Shown here piece after piece: positions 37,352 through 48,255 of a DNA stretch of 64,000 bases (position 1 is its first letter; each line of letters begins with the position of its first letter). Origin of the DNA: Nemania diffusa (taxonomy: Eukaryota > Ascomycota > Sordariomycetes > Xylariales > Xylariaceae); NCBI GenBank assembly GCA_038501195.1, contig JBBPUQ010000005.1:1-64000 (forward strand), in the 5' to 3' direction. Under the pieces are notes generated by a model. That model saw nothing but the letters and a program-made list of their open reading frames with translations, had not been told where the DNA came from and did not search any database. The translations under genes were made by a program, and so were the position numbers.

Positions 37352-38812
37352 GCTTATATATTATTTCATGTTAAAAATTTACTTTGTTTTATGCTGTTAT
37401 TTTTAGCTTTTTTAATACTATTTTATTTTGTTTTTTGCTTTAGTTCTTTATATATTTCTAGTTTTTTTTTTTGTACAAAATTTACTAAGTTAATTTTTTT
37501 GCTTTAAAGTAAATTAAGCTAAAAGCTTATATTGAATTTTATATTTAAAGTTTACTTTGTTTTATATTGTTATTTTTAGTTTTTTTTATATTATTTTATT
37601 CCGTTTTTTCTTTTAGTTTTTTATATATTTTTAGTTTTTCTTTTGCTGTAAAATTTACTAAGTTGACTTTTTTGCTCTAAAGTAAGCTTAGCTAAAAGCT
37701 TATATATTATTTTATATTAAAAGTTTACTTTGTTTTCTACTGTTATTTTTAGCTTTTTTAATACTATTTTTTTTTTTTTTTTTATTTAGTTCTTTGTATA
37801 TTTTTAGTTTTTCTTTTGCTATAAAATTCACTAAGTTGATTTTTTTGTTTTAAAGTAAATTAAGCCAAAAGTATATATATAATTTTATGTTTAAAATTTA
37901 TTCCATTTTATGTTATTATTTTTAGCTTTTGTTATATTATTTTTTTTTGTTTTTTTTACTAATTTTTTTAGTATTTTTAACTTTTGTTTTTATATAAAAT
38001 TTATTAAATTAAACTTTTTTCTTTAAGGTAAAATTAACTAAAAAAGTACATTTAAGTTTATTTATAAGATTTTCTTAGTGCTTTGTAATAGTTTGTAGCT
38101 TTATTAATTCTATTTTACTTTGTTTTTTTTGCTAATTTTGTGCATATTTTTAGTTTTTCTTTTGCTATAAAATTCATTAAGTTTACTTTTTCGCTCTAAG
38201 GTAAGCTTAGCTAAAAAAATACATTTAAGTTTATTTATAAGATTTTTTCAGTGCTTTGCAATAGTTTGTAGCTTTGTTAATTCTATTTTACTCTGTTTTT
38301 TCTGCTGATTTTATGCGTATTTTTAGTTTTCCTTTCGCTATAAAATTCATTAAGTTCACTTTTTCGCTCTAAGGTAAGCTTAGCTAAAAAAGTACATTTA
38401 AGTTCACTTATATGATTTACGCAGTGCTTTTTAATAGTTTTTAGCTTTTTTACTACTATTTCTTTCCGTTTTTTCCGCTGGTTCTGTGTATGTTTTTAGT
38501 TTTTCTTTTACTATAAAACTTACTAAGTTTACATTTTTCTCTAAAGTAAGTTTAGCCAAGCATTTATTTATAATTTCACTTTATAGATTTACTTTATTTT
38601 TTGCTATTTTTTATAGTTTTTTTATACTATTTTATTCCGACTTTTTCGCTAGTTTTAGCAGTGTTTTTAGTTATTTATTATATATAAACTTTACTAAGTT
38701 AACTTTTGTTTTTTTAAAGTAAGCTTAGCTAAAAGCATATATTTAATTTCATTTAAAAAGTTCACTTTGTTTATTACTGTTATTTTTAACTTTTACTATA
38801 TTAATTTCCTTT

Positions 38813-39167
38813 TGTCACGATTGCAGAGTAAGCATAAAAACTTATTAATTGATTCTATTAACTAAAGACTTTTAAATAAAAAAGAAAAAAAAAAAGGGCT
38901 AAATTACAAATGTATGCAGCAAAAGATATACAGGTGTGTGAAGTAGCAAGTAAGGTTATAGTAAGGTGTTAATAAATGCGTGCAAAAGATTCGGCTAAAG
39001 TTCCTCCAGGGTGGGTCTCCTGCAGGTAAGTCTAAGGTAAGTCCCGGGTAGGTTCTCCCGAATAAGTGGTCCGAAGTTTCTCCAAAGTGGGTCTTTTGTA
39101 AGTAAGTCTAAAGTAAGTCCCGGGTAAGTTCTCCCAGGTAAGTGGTTTTTAAGGGCTGATTGTTACA
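38813..39167. mobile_element. Solo LTR, least mutated member
   Basis: TGTCACGATTGCAGAG at the start and CTGATTGTTACA at the end give a 355-bp element with TG...CA termini. The flanks are CCTTT (38,808-38,812) and CTTTT (39,168-39,172), a 5-bp target duplication with one C-to-T change. It sits at the edge of the 173-bp array. Inside is a ~76-bp direct duplication carrying AAGTCCCGGGTA at about 39,039 and again at about 39,115, with repeated GGTAAGT words. It keeps abundant TpC and CpC, unlike its surroundings. TG...CA ends and a 5-bp duplication fit Ty3/gypsy or Ty1/copia elements; without an internal region the superfamily is open. Confidence 0.88.
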
Positions 39168-39172
39168 CTTTT

Positions 39173-40221
39173 ATTCTTTTTACTTAGTATATTTCTTTTT
39201 ACAATATTAAATTTAGTAATAATTTAAAGCTTTAACAGCTTTTTAATTTTATACTAAGCTTTTTCAGCTTTTTTCTTTGTTATTGTTAATGTTATAAAAG
39301 CTTAAGTTTTTTAGCTTAAATATGTAACAAAAATACTAGCTTACTAGTTAGTTAGTCAGTTAGCTAGTCACTTATATATAAGATTTATAGCTTAAAGAGT
39401 TTAAAAACTTATTTTTTAACTTTTTCAAGTTATTAACTTCTCTTTTAGCCATTTATTAATAGTTTACCCCTTGTACACTTATTGCTTTGTTTTTATTTCG
39501 TTAATAACTCGCTATTGCATTTAGTTAAGTCGAGTTTTTATAGCTTATTATAAGTTTAATAACTTATATAAGTCTATGTTGTAACAATTAATATATTTCA
39601 GTGTTTATTATACTAGCTTCCTAGTAAGTAATTATTTTGGACTTTTTAGTAGCATGTAAAAACAACTAGTTTATATATAGTTTAAAAGCTGTTTTTTGCT
39701 TTTTCTAGTATGCAAAAATAAGCAATAAACCTTACAAGTTATTTTTATAGAACTAAAGTAGTAAAAAAACATTACTGTATTACTAGACTATTATACAAAG
39801 CTTTTTTTACCTAAGGTAAAAAATAGGCTAAATTTAAGCGGTACTATTTTATAATTAAAAAAATAAAGTAAAACTGTTGTTTTTTAACCCGGAAGCTTTT
39901 AAACTGGTTTAACAGTAATATTAAAACGAGTTTTATTATATACAAAAAATTATCAACTTTTTAAGCTGTTTTTGTAGAACTTGTTTAAACAAACTTAAAT
40001 ATATAAGATTTACTGTGTAAAAACTACTTGAGCTATTATTTGAAGCTTCAATTTGTAAGCAGCAAACAAAAGTTAAACAAGCAGAACTTTTCAACATAGA
40101 GAATATTTGTTACAAACACATATATTACTTCTTTAAAAAAAAAAAGAAAAAGAAGTTTTGAACTAGTTTTAAAAAACTAGTTAGCATTTGTTTTAAAAAC
40201 TTAAAATGTTTTAAAAAAATC
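39173..40221. other. Moderately mutated DNA downstream of the LTR
   Basis: GC is higher than in the left half. A GTTAGTTAGTCAGTTAGCTA run at 39,348-39,367 resembles the motif of the island at 58.1-58.5 kb. Other GC-retaining spots are near 39,460 and 39,885 (AACCCGGAAGC). No open frame of note was found. Confidence 0.5.
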
Positions 40222-40235
40222 ATGTTATTAGTACT

Positions 40236-40435
40236 AAAAATGTATGTTAAGTTAAGTTTTTTGATCTATGTTAAACTAAGTTTTTTAATCTATGTTAAGT
40301 TAAACTTTTTAAAATATTTAATTTGTGTTAAATTAAACTTTCTAAAGCATTTAATTTATATTAAGCTAAGCTTTTTAAAGCATTTAATTTATATTAAACT
40401 AAGCTTTTTAAAGCATTTAATTTGTTTTTTAAATA
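40236..40435. repeat. 30/40-bp tandem repeat
   Basis: Two or three ~30-bp units (TATGTTAAACTAAGTTTTTT) pass into ~40-bp units (AAAGCATTTAATTTATATTA with AAACTAAGCTTTTT). The 84-codon plus frame across it is a repetitive chain (YVKLSFL, then HLIYIKLSFLK repeats) that follows from the unit having no stop in that phase. I do not call a gene. Confidence 0.8.
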
Positions 40436-40989
40436 GTTTAACTTTTTTACAAGAAACAACTATAAAAATTAATTAATTTTGCTAAAAATATAAACGTTTT
40501 ATTATAAAAATTAACTTGTAAAGATCTTTTAATGTTATTTTTCAGTATTATTTTTTAGTGTTATTTTTTAGTATTATTTTTTAGCGCTTAGTATAGTTGA
40601 AAACAAGCTTTCAATATACTGAATTAAACAAGTGTTTTTTTTTAAATAAACAGTATAGTTAAATACTTATACTAAAAAAAGTATTTAGTATAATTTAACA
40701 AAAGCTAGCAATATATAAAGCTCAGCTTAAATATAAATATATAAATATACTTACAGCGATATAAATACTATTAATAAAGCAGTAGTATAAATATTAGTTT
40801 AAAAAAGTTGATTTTTGCTAAGCTTAGCTAGCAATAAGCAGTTTTAAAAAAATAAACAGAACTTACAAGAATTTTTTATAGTAAAAAACGAAAAAAGACT
40901 TGCGCTACTTAAGTTTATAAAGGTTTGATATTATATTTTATAATATAGTACATTTGTAAGCATTAAAAACAAGTATTATAATTTCTACA
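40436..40989. other. Mutated DNA with a short TTAGTATTATTTTT repeat
   Basis: Three or four ~15-bp TTATTTTTTAGTA units lie at about 40,535-40,590; otherwise AT-rich with AGCTTAGC words. No gene was found. Confidence 0.5.
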
Positions 40990-41115
40990 TATATTAAAAG
41001 TTCGCGGGGGAGATGGATCACTTGTTGGAATTACTTTTTAAGTTCGTTTTTTTATGTATTTACTGACTTTACTTGGGTTTAAAGCACAGGCCGAATTATT
41101 CTTTTTTAAAAAGTG
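40990..41115. other. GC-retaining patch
   Basis: A short stretch with far more G and C than its flanks: TTCGCGGGGGAGATGGATCA near 41,002 and AAGTGGGTCCCCGAAAAAG near 41,111. It may be the tip of a late insertion (the GTGGGTC style recalls the LTR family), but no ends were found. Confidence 0.45.
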
Positions 41116-41224
41116 GGTCCCCGAAAAAGTATTTATATAGAAAATAACTTACAGAGCTACTTTTGAACTAAGTTTTAAAAAAGTTAGCATTTTTAACTTA
41201 GGGAAAAAAAGTCACTTTATAAAA

Positions 41225-43055
41225 AGTAATAAAAAAGCACTTATTAATATTTAATACTTAGTTTTATTAATATTTAATACTTATATTTATTAATAGCTAT
41301 ACTATACTTATTATATTTATTAACTATTAAATACTAAAATTTGAATAAAGCGTTTTTTAGCAGAAATTAGTACTATAGTAGTAGTTTTTAAGTTATACAG
41401 CAAAATAAATTTTAAAATCCGGTTTTTTTAACGATTAAACGACTTGGCATAGTGCATTTTATATCATTTAATATGCAATTGAAAGCGCTATCAATTGATA
41501 TAAAATGTATTATTACAGGACAAAAACTAATTAAGTTATTTAAGTTGTAGTGTTAAAAGTTATTAACAAAAGTGTAGCTAGCTTACTAACTCTTCTATAT
41601 ATAAAGCACTTAAATAACTTATTATTTACTAATGCTTTATAACTAACTTACTAAATTATTTTATTAATTATTAACACTTTTGCAATTTATTTACTAAATT
41701 GTACTATTATTTACTAACTTTTTTATATATAAAGCACTTAAGTAACTTACTACTTATTAACGCTTTATAATTAACTTATTAAATTATTTCATTAATTATT
41801 AATACTTTTGCAATTTATTTACTAGATTATATTATTACTTATTAACACCTTTGCAAATTTATTAACTGCTAAACATTAAAATTTGAATAAAGTGTTTTTT
41901 AGCAGAGATTAGCACTGTAGTAGTAGTTTCTGGGCTATATGAGAAAGTAAATTTTGAAGTCTGGTTTTTTTAACGACTAAACAACCTAGTATAATGCATT
42001 TTATATTATTTGATGCATAATTGAAAGCGCTATTAATTAATATAAAATGTACTATTATAGAACAAAAACTAGTTAAATTATTCAAGTTGTAGTATTAAAA
42101 GTTACTAATAAAGGTATAGCTGGCCTATTAACCCCCCTGCACACAGAGCACTTAGGTAATTTATTACTTACTAACTTTTTACAACCGATTTACTAAATTA
42201 CTTTATTAACTACTAACTTTTTTTATACAAAAAATATTTAAGTAATTTATTACTTACTAACTTTTTACAACTAACTTATTAAATTATTTTATTAATTATT
42301 AATACTTTTGCAATTTATTTACTAAATTATACTATTATTTACTAAACCTCTTTGTATAAAAAGCACTTAAGTAATATATTATTTATTAACTTTTTATAAC
42401 TAACTTATTAAATTTTTTAATTATTTACTAACACTTTTGCAAGTTTACTAACTGTTAAACACTAAAATTTGAATAAGGCGTTTTTTAGCGGAAATTAGCA
42501 CTGTAGTAGTAGTTTCTAAGCTATATAGTAAAATAAACTTTAAAATCGAAGTTTTTCAACAATTAAGCGACTTAGTATAGTGCATTTTATATTATTTAAT
42601 ATATAATTAAAAGTGCTATTAATTAATATAAGATGTACTATTATAGAACGAAAACTAGTTAAGTTATTTAAGTTGTAGTATTAAAAGTTACTAACAAAAG
42701 TGTAGCTAGCTTACTAATACTTTTATATACAAAGCACTTAAATAATTTATTATTTACTAACATTTCAGTATATAATATAGTTAAGTAATCTATATTTTAT
42801 TAACGCTTTGTTATTTATTTATTAAATTGTATTATTACTTACTAATACTTTTTTATATAATATATTTACTACTTTAGTTTGTAAGTTAAACAATAAGTTC
42901 AATTTTAAAGTTATATTTTTTAAGCAACTAAAAAACTTAATATTGTACACTTTATATCAATTGATATGTTTTTAAATGTACTATTAATTAATACAGCTTG
43001 CAAAACTACAATATAAGAACTAGTTAAATTATTAAAGTTATAGTAAAATGTATAT
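41225..43055. repeat. ~540-590-bp tandem element, three units plus a partial one
   Basis: The landmark AAAATTTGAATAAAGCG occurs at about 41,338, 41,880 and 42,467; a fourth, left-truncated and more decayed unit lies at about 42,845-43,055. Each unit holds a hairpin region (in unit 1, 41,453-41,509), then TTATTTAAGTTGTAGT, then a ~128-bp sub-repeat (TTACTAACTCTTCTATATAT, AAAGCACTTAAATAAC) that repeats two or three times and explains the unequal lengths. Unit 2 has a much less mutated patch (AACCCCCCTGCACACAGAGC near 42,131). Whether this is a tandem satellite or a multiplied MITE is open. Confidence 0.85.
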
Positions 43056-44645
43056 AAATGTGTAAGTTGGGATTTCTATCAATAGAGTTTATTTAATGTT
43101 TTTTTATATTGTTTTTAAAATTGTGCTTTTTAAGCGCTGTTATTTTTAATAAATAAATTTCAAACTGTTGTGTTTAATAAATTAAATTTTAAAAACTAAT
43201 TGCTATAATTAAGCTATAGCTATTTTTGTTAACAGTTACTATTAGTTTATTAAATTTTTGATTTTAGTTTTTTTTAGCAACTTAGCTAATAATATAAGCA
43301 ACTCGGTTGTATAAAAAGCTAAATATGCTATTTTGTTTGTACTTCTAGTATTTTCAGTGCTTTTAGTGCTTCTAGTACTTTTAGTGCTTTGATTTGCTTT
43401 TATAAGTGTAGAAATAAGCTAAATATTTATATTAAATAAAATAAACTTTTATAAAAACGTTTTGATATTATTAATGTTGTTTTTAAGTATTAGCTTAACT
43501 ATTTTTTTATTAATAGTTTTATAAATTGATTTTGTTAGTTTAATAGAAGTAGCACACTAAATATACTAGCAAAAAACAGAAAGTTTGGACTTTTTAGCAA
43601 GTATAGTTTTTAGCAAAGTTTAAAACTTAAACAAAAAACTATTAATATAATATTATTAAAAAAAAAAAAAAAAAACTTATAGTTTTTTAAACTATTTAAG
43701 CTTTAAAAATGCAATAATTTTTAAATTAAATGTTTTAATTAAAAATTGAAAAAGCTGTAGCTTGAACTTTATAGCAATTTATTAATAGTTAGTAAGTTTA
43801 AACTTGTTACAAATATATTTAAACAAGTATTTTTGCTAACTTATTTTTTGTTGTAGTTAATAGTTTTATTGTTTTAAAAAATTTATTAACAGCTATAGCT
43901 GATTTAAAAAAAGTTTAACAAATGTTTGTTTTTAATTTAACGCTTGTTTTAACTGTTTAACTTTTTTGTACTACTGTTACTTTTAATACAGTTTATATAG
44001 TTCAGCTATTGAAATAAATCAACTTGTACTATATACTATTTAAGTTCTTTGAAAAAATAATTTAAACTGTTGCAATAAATTAATAATTAACAGTAGTTTT
44101 TTAGTTTTAATTTTAACTTATTTTTTTATATACTGCAGTTCAAAAAATTAAAAACTGTTTAAAAACTTTTTGAAATGTTTAATGCTTTGTAAACTAAATA
44201 TTATATTATATATAATCTATGCTAACAATAATACAAAAGTTTCGTAAAACTTAATTACTGCTTGTTTAATTAAAAAAAAATTATATGTTGTTTATATTTG
44301 TTTTATTACAGCATATATATATTGTTTTGTATTAGTAAAATAAATATTATTATAAAGTTAAATAAACTGAATTTAAAGTGTATTAATATTGTTAATAATG
44401 TTGCTTTTATAAAATAAACAGCTTGTTTAATTTAATTTTCAAAGTTTTTTGTTTAATATTTTTAAGTTTATACTTTTATTTTTTTTTTGTTTATAAACAA
44501 GTTGCAAATAATCAATAGTTGTTAAAACAAATGTTTGTTTTAGTATAAAACTATAAATAGCGATTGGTTAGCTAGCACTAAAAACATTAATAAGTATAAA
44601 GTCGGAAAACGTAAAAGTAAAAGATGTAAAATTAAAAATATTTAA
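43056..44645. other. Hypermutated DNA, no gene recognised
   Basis: About 1.6 kb. A 10-12-bp AGTGCTTTTAGTGCTTCTAG run lies at about 43,340-43,395 and an A17 tract near 43,660. No relic, hairpin or LTR was recognised. Confidence 0.5.
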
Positions 44646-44650
44646 GTTGA

Positions 44651-45275
44651 ACTGTTTATTAAACTATTAAGTATTTTTTAAGTCGCTGTTTACTTATTTA
44701 ATATTTACTTCTTTTTTATTGAACTACTAAGTATTTGTTAAGTCGCTGTTTATTTATTTAATATTTATTTCTTATTTATTAAACTATTAAATATTTGTTA
44801 AATCGCTATTTTTTTATTTAATATTTACTTCTTTTTTATTAAATTATTGAATATTTGTTAAATCGCTATCTTTTTGTTTAACATTTACTTCTTTGTTATT
44901 AAACTACTAAATATTTGTTAAATTGCTGTTTTTTTACTTAATATTTACTTCTTTTTTATTAAATTACTAAATATTTGTTAAATCGCTGTTTTTTTGCTTA
45001 ACATTTACTTCTTTTTTATTAAACTGCTAAATATTTGTTAAATCACTGTTTTTTTGTTTAATATTTATTTCTTTTTTATTAAACTACTAAATATTTGTTA
45101 AGTTGCTGTTTTTTTGTTTAACATTTATTTCTTTTTTATTAAACTAGTTGTTATTTAACAGCTCAGTATTTAATAAAGTATTATTTACTTGTTTAACATT
45201 TGACTTTTTTTTAAACTAGTTTCTATTTAACAGTTTAGTGTTTAATAGTTCGCTGTTTGTTTGTTTAATATTTAA
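44651..45275. repeat. 60-bp tandem array, eight to ten units
   Basis: Units of exactly 60 bp (TTATTAAACTACTAAATATT, TGTTAAATCGCTGTTTTTTT, TAATATTTACTTC) repeat from 44,651 to about 45,150 with no length variation. Two or three degenerate, longer units follow to about 45,275. TCG is retained in most units, CpG surviving next to T here; other differences are C/T and G/A. Confidence 0.92.
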
Positions 45276-45892
45276 TTTTTTACAATTAAAAAAGTCGAAA
45301 TTAAAAGTTTTAGTAATAGTAAGTTCAATATTAATAAAATAAAAGTAAAAACATTAACAGTTAAAAAAAATAAAAGTAGTATTAGCTGCTTTAAAAATAA
45401 AAAGCTTAAAGTTTGTTGAAATAGTAGTAAAAAGTTTAACAATAGTTAAAAAAAAATTAAAAACAATTAAACTAAAATTAAAAAGTATAAGTTTACAAAT
45501 TTAAAAGTTAATAGCAATAAAAAAAACATTGAATATATTTACAACATAGCATTTTAAAATAGTTGATTAAAATTAATACAAACGTTATATTGTATTATAT
45601 ATTAAATAATAACACAAAATATAAATTAGTATAATAAAACAGTAAAAAAAAAAAAACAACAATTAAAAAGCTGTTTTAATGTTTTATAAAGTTTTTTTAC
45701 TGCAGCTTTTAAATTAAAGCTAAAAAGTGTTAAAAAAACAAAAAATAATAACAAAATTGAAAATATTGTAATAATAGTAAATTAAAAAATAAAAAGAAAA
45801 AAAACAGAACTATTTTTAAAAACAAATATATATTTTAAAAGAACTAAAGTATTTATTTTTAATATAGTTATAAAAATAAGTTTAAAAGTAGT
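45276..45892. other. A-rich mutated DNA, possible lysine-rich relic
   Basis: The plus strand reads as K- and N-rich fragments broken by TAA and TAG. This is suggestive but not enough to call a pseudogene. A-runs dominate. Confidence 0.35.
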
Positions 45893-46150
45893 ATGCTTTT
45901 GCTACTTGCTTAAAGTTGTAAACTTAAAATAAAACTAATGTGTTTTTGTTATTTGCTTAAAGTTGCAAACTTAAAACTTGTGTACTTTTGTTACTTGTTT
46001 AAAGTTACAAACTTAAATAAAACTAGTATATTTTTGCTACTTGTTCAAAGTTACAAACTTAAAATAAAACTAGTGTACTTTTGCTATTTGCTTAAAGTTG
46101 CAAACTTAAAACTTGTATACTTTTATTACTTGCTTAAAAATTACAATTTA
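45893..46150. repeat. ~44-50-bp tandem repeat, six units
   Basis: Units carry TTTTGCTACTTGCTTAAAGT and TGCAAACTTAAAACTTGTGT or TACAAACTTAAAATAAAACT; short and long forms alternate. The 71-codon open frame here follows the repeat phase and is not a gene. Confidence 0.85.
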
Positions 46151-48180
46151 TAACTTAAACTTAGAAATTTTTAAACGTTTTAATAATAAATTTTATAAAA
46201 CGAAATAAAAATATATATAGATTTTTTTGTTTAGTAATATAAAAAAAGTAGCTATATATAAAGAACTTTTAATAATTTAAATATTTTTAATAGAAGAATT
46301 TCTTGTTGCAACGTAAAAAAAAATAGTTATATATATAAGAGATTTTTTTAACTTGGGAGAATTTCTGCTGACTTAGTATTTTTAACAGTAAATTAACAAA
46401 AGAATTTTTTGTTAAAAGGTTTTTTTTAATTATTAAATATTATATATTGCTGTTATAGCTAGTGTTACAAAATAAAAGAAACTATAAATTAAATATAATA
46501 TAATAAGTAGTATATAACTAATAGTATATATTATATAAAACTAAAATTTAAAAAAAAAAAAAATTTTTTTTAAAACATATATAGAAAAAATATATACAAA
46601 TATACTAGTACTTTTTTAAATTTTAGCTTTTAAATTTTAACAATTAAAAAACTAAAAAATATAATAATAAAAACTTTAAGCTTTTATTGTTAAATTATAA
46701 TATAAATTAGTTTTTTTAGTAATAGTATATATATTGTTTTAATATTATTAACATTAGTTTTTAATTTTAAACAGCTGCTTTTTTTACGTTTGTTTAATAT
46801 ATAATATAATCTTGTTTTGCTTTAGAATTTGTAATAGCTTTTTGAGCTGAAAAAAAAAAGTCATACTTGAAAAAACTGTTGAAATAATTTTTTTGTTTAT
46901 AGTTTGAACTACAGCAAATAGTAATCGATGCTTTTATATATTTATAAATTGATTGCTTTTTAATAGTATAATTAAATTTCTTTAATAAAAGTTAAACTAT
47001 AAAACAAAACTATAATAAAACTAAAACTAATTAAAAAATATTTATTAAAAATTATAACTTAGTATATTATTTTGTAAGTATAAACTTTTTAACTTTGTTT
47101 TAAATGTTTTGTATAGCTAACTAAACTTAGTATTTTGTTTAAATAAACAGCGTTGTTAGTACAGAAAGTTCTTTAAGCTTAATGCTAAAAAATAGTTATA
47201 AATTGTTATAATTGAAATATTAAACTGCTATATAATTAGTGCTATAAAATACAACTTTAATTTTGAAAATTTATTTAAGCGCAGTTTTAACTTTTGAAAC
47301 AAGTTTTAATTTACGCTGTAACATTTAACTACTTATTAAAAGCTTAGCTAACTAAATTCGATATAATTATATTAAATAGTTTTTTAAAGTTGCAAAATTT
47401 GCAAATTATTAGCTACTAATAAAACGTTTTAAAAAACTTTTGTAACTATTTTTTGTTTTTATGCTTATATAATAACAGCAAAAGTTAACGAAACAATAAT
47501 TCAAACTGTATAAACAAAATTGTAAAAATTTAACTTGTTAAAAGCTAGCTAATAAACTTTAATGTTTAAAAGTTAATTTTTATGCAATTTTTTTTTATAT
47601 AAAACTATAAAACTTTTTAATAATTAAACAACTTTTATTATTTAAAGTAAAAAATTAGTATGTTTATTAAAATAAGTAATTTTAAGTACTTTAATTATAA
47701 AAAATAAAAAGCAAAAACAAAAAATAAAATCAAAAGCAATTTTAAATGTAATTTAGTTAATAATAAATAAATAAATATATTTAAACTTAAATTGATGTTT
47801 TAAGTTTTAAAAATATATTCTATAGTTTTAAATTTGCTCGTTTTTTTAAATAACAGTATGATATAAATAGTTAAAAATATACTAGTTTTTAAAATAAAGC
47901 GAAACAATAAAATTTTAAACTTAAGTTTGAAACAGCATATATAAAAAAACAAAATAATAGTTTAATAAACAAGTATGCAAAAAAGTATAAATATAATCAA
48001 ATATAATTAAACTTTTATAAAAAGTTTAATAAATAAACGTTTAAAAAATAAAAAATAAAACAACAAAAAAACAATTTTTAAATATTTTCAAATAGCTTAA
48101 AAAATTGTTGTTTTGAACATATGCTTTATTAAAAGCTGTGTTATAAAAAGTTCTATATTAAATAGTTTCTTTTTGAAAAT
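46151..48180. other. Hypermutated DNA, no gene recognised
   Basis: Two kilobases of AT-rich DNA. A weak doubled AGAATTTCTTGTTG / GAGAATTTCTGCTG motif lies near 46,295 and 46,357. No satellites, hairpins or coding relics were recognised. Confidence 0.5.
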
Positions 48181-48255
48181 TTTTGCTTTAAAACATATCG
48201 CTTTTAAAAAAATCGCTTTAAAAAATATTGCTTTAAAAAATATCGCTTTAATTAT
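48181..48255. repeat. ~18-bp tandem repeat, four units
   Basis: AATATCGCTTTAAAAAAT-type units recur four times; in one the CG has become TG. A small minisatellite. Confidence 0.75.

Larger units (their letters stand above)
34100..38808. repeat. 173-bp satellite array, about 25 units
   Basis: The landmark AAATTTACTAAGTTGA recurs at about 34,567, 34,740, 34,913, 35,084, 35,258, 35,432 and so on to 36,989 (fourteen intervals averaging 173 bp), then at 37,479 to 38,687 after an LTR insertion. Each monomer also has TTGCTTTAAAGTAAGTTGAG, AAAGCTTATATTAAATTTTA, TTTACTTTGTTTTATATTGT and TTTTAGCTTTTTTAATACTA. The last units (38.0-38.8 kb) are divergent and keep more GC. The strand is T-rich throughout. 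Short open frames here are satellite translations, not genes. The monomer length is close to a nucleosome repeat. Confidence 0.95.

Noticed and set aside
37134..37352. 72-codon open frame with the highest local GC
   Set aside because: It lies wholly inside the solo LTR bounded by the GCTTA duplication. Copies of the LTR do not keep the frame, so it is element DNA and not a gene.
38486..38722. 78-codon frame in the satellite
   Set aside because: It is part of the 173-bp array; other monomers have stops at the same positions.
34100..38808. 173-bp satellite as a centromere
   Set aside because: The length recalls centromeric satellites, but it lies 34 kb from a telomere, is only about 4.7 kb long, and nothing else points to a centromere.
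37041..39167. The two LTRs as the ends of one full-length retrotransposon
   Set aside because: Each has its own 5-bp target duplication, and the DNA between them is satellite, so they are independent solo LTRs.
40222..40476. 84-codon frame with a repeated peptide
   Set aside because: It is the direct translation of a 30/40-bp minisatellite that lacks stops in one phase. No start context, homologue or codon bias supports a gene.
45938..46153. 71-codon frame with CYLLKVANLKL-type repeats
   Set aside because: It is a translation of the 44-50-bp tandem repeat.
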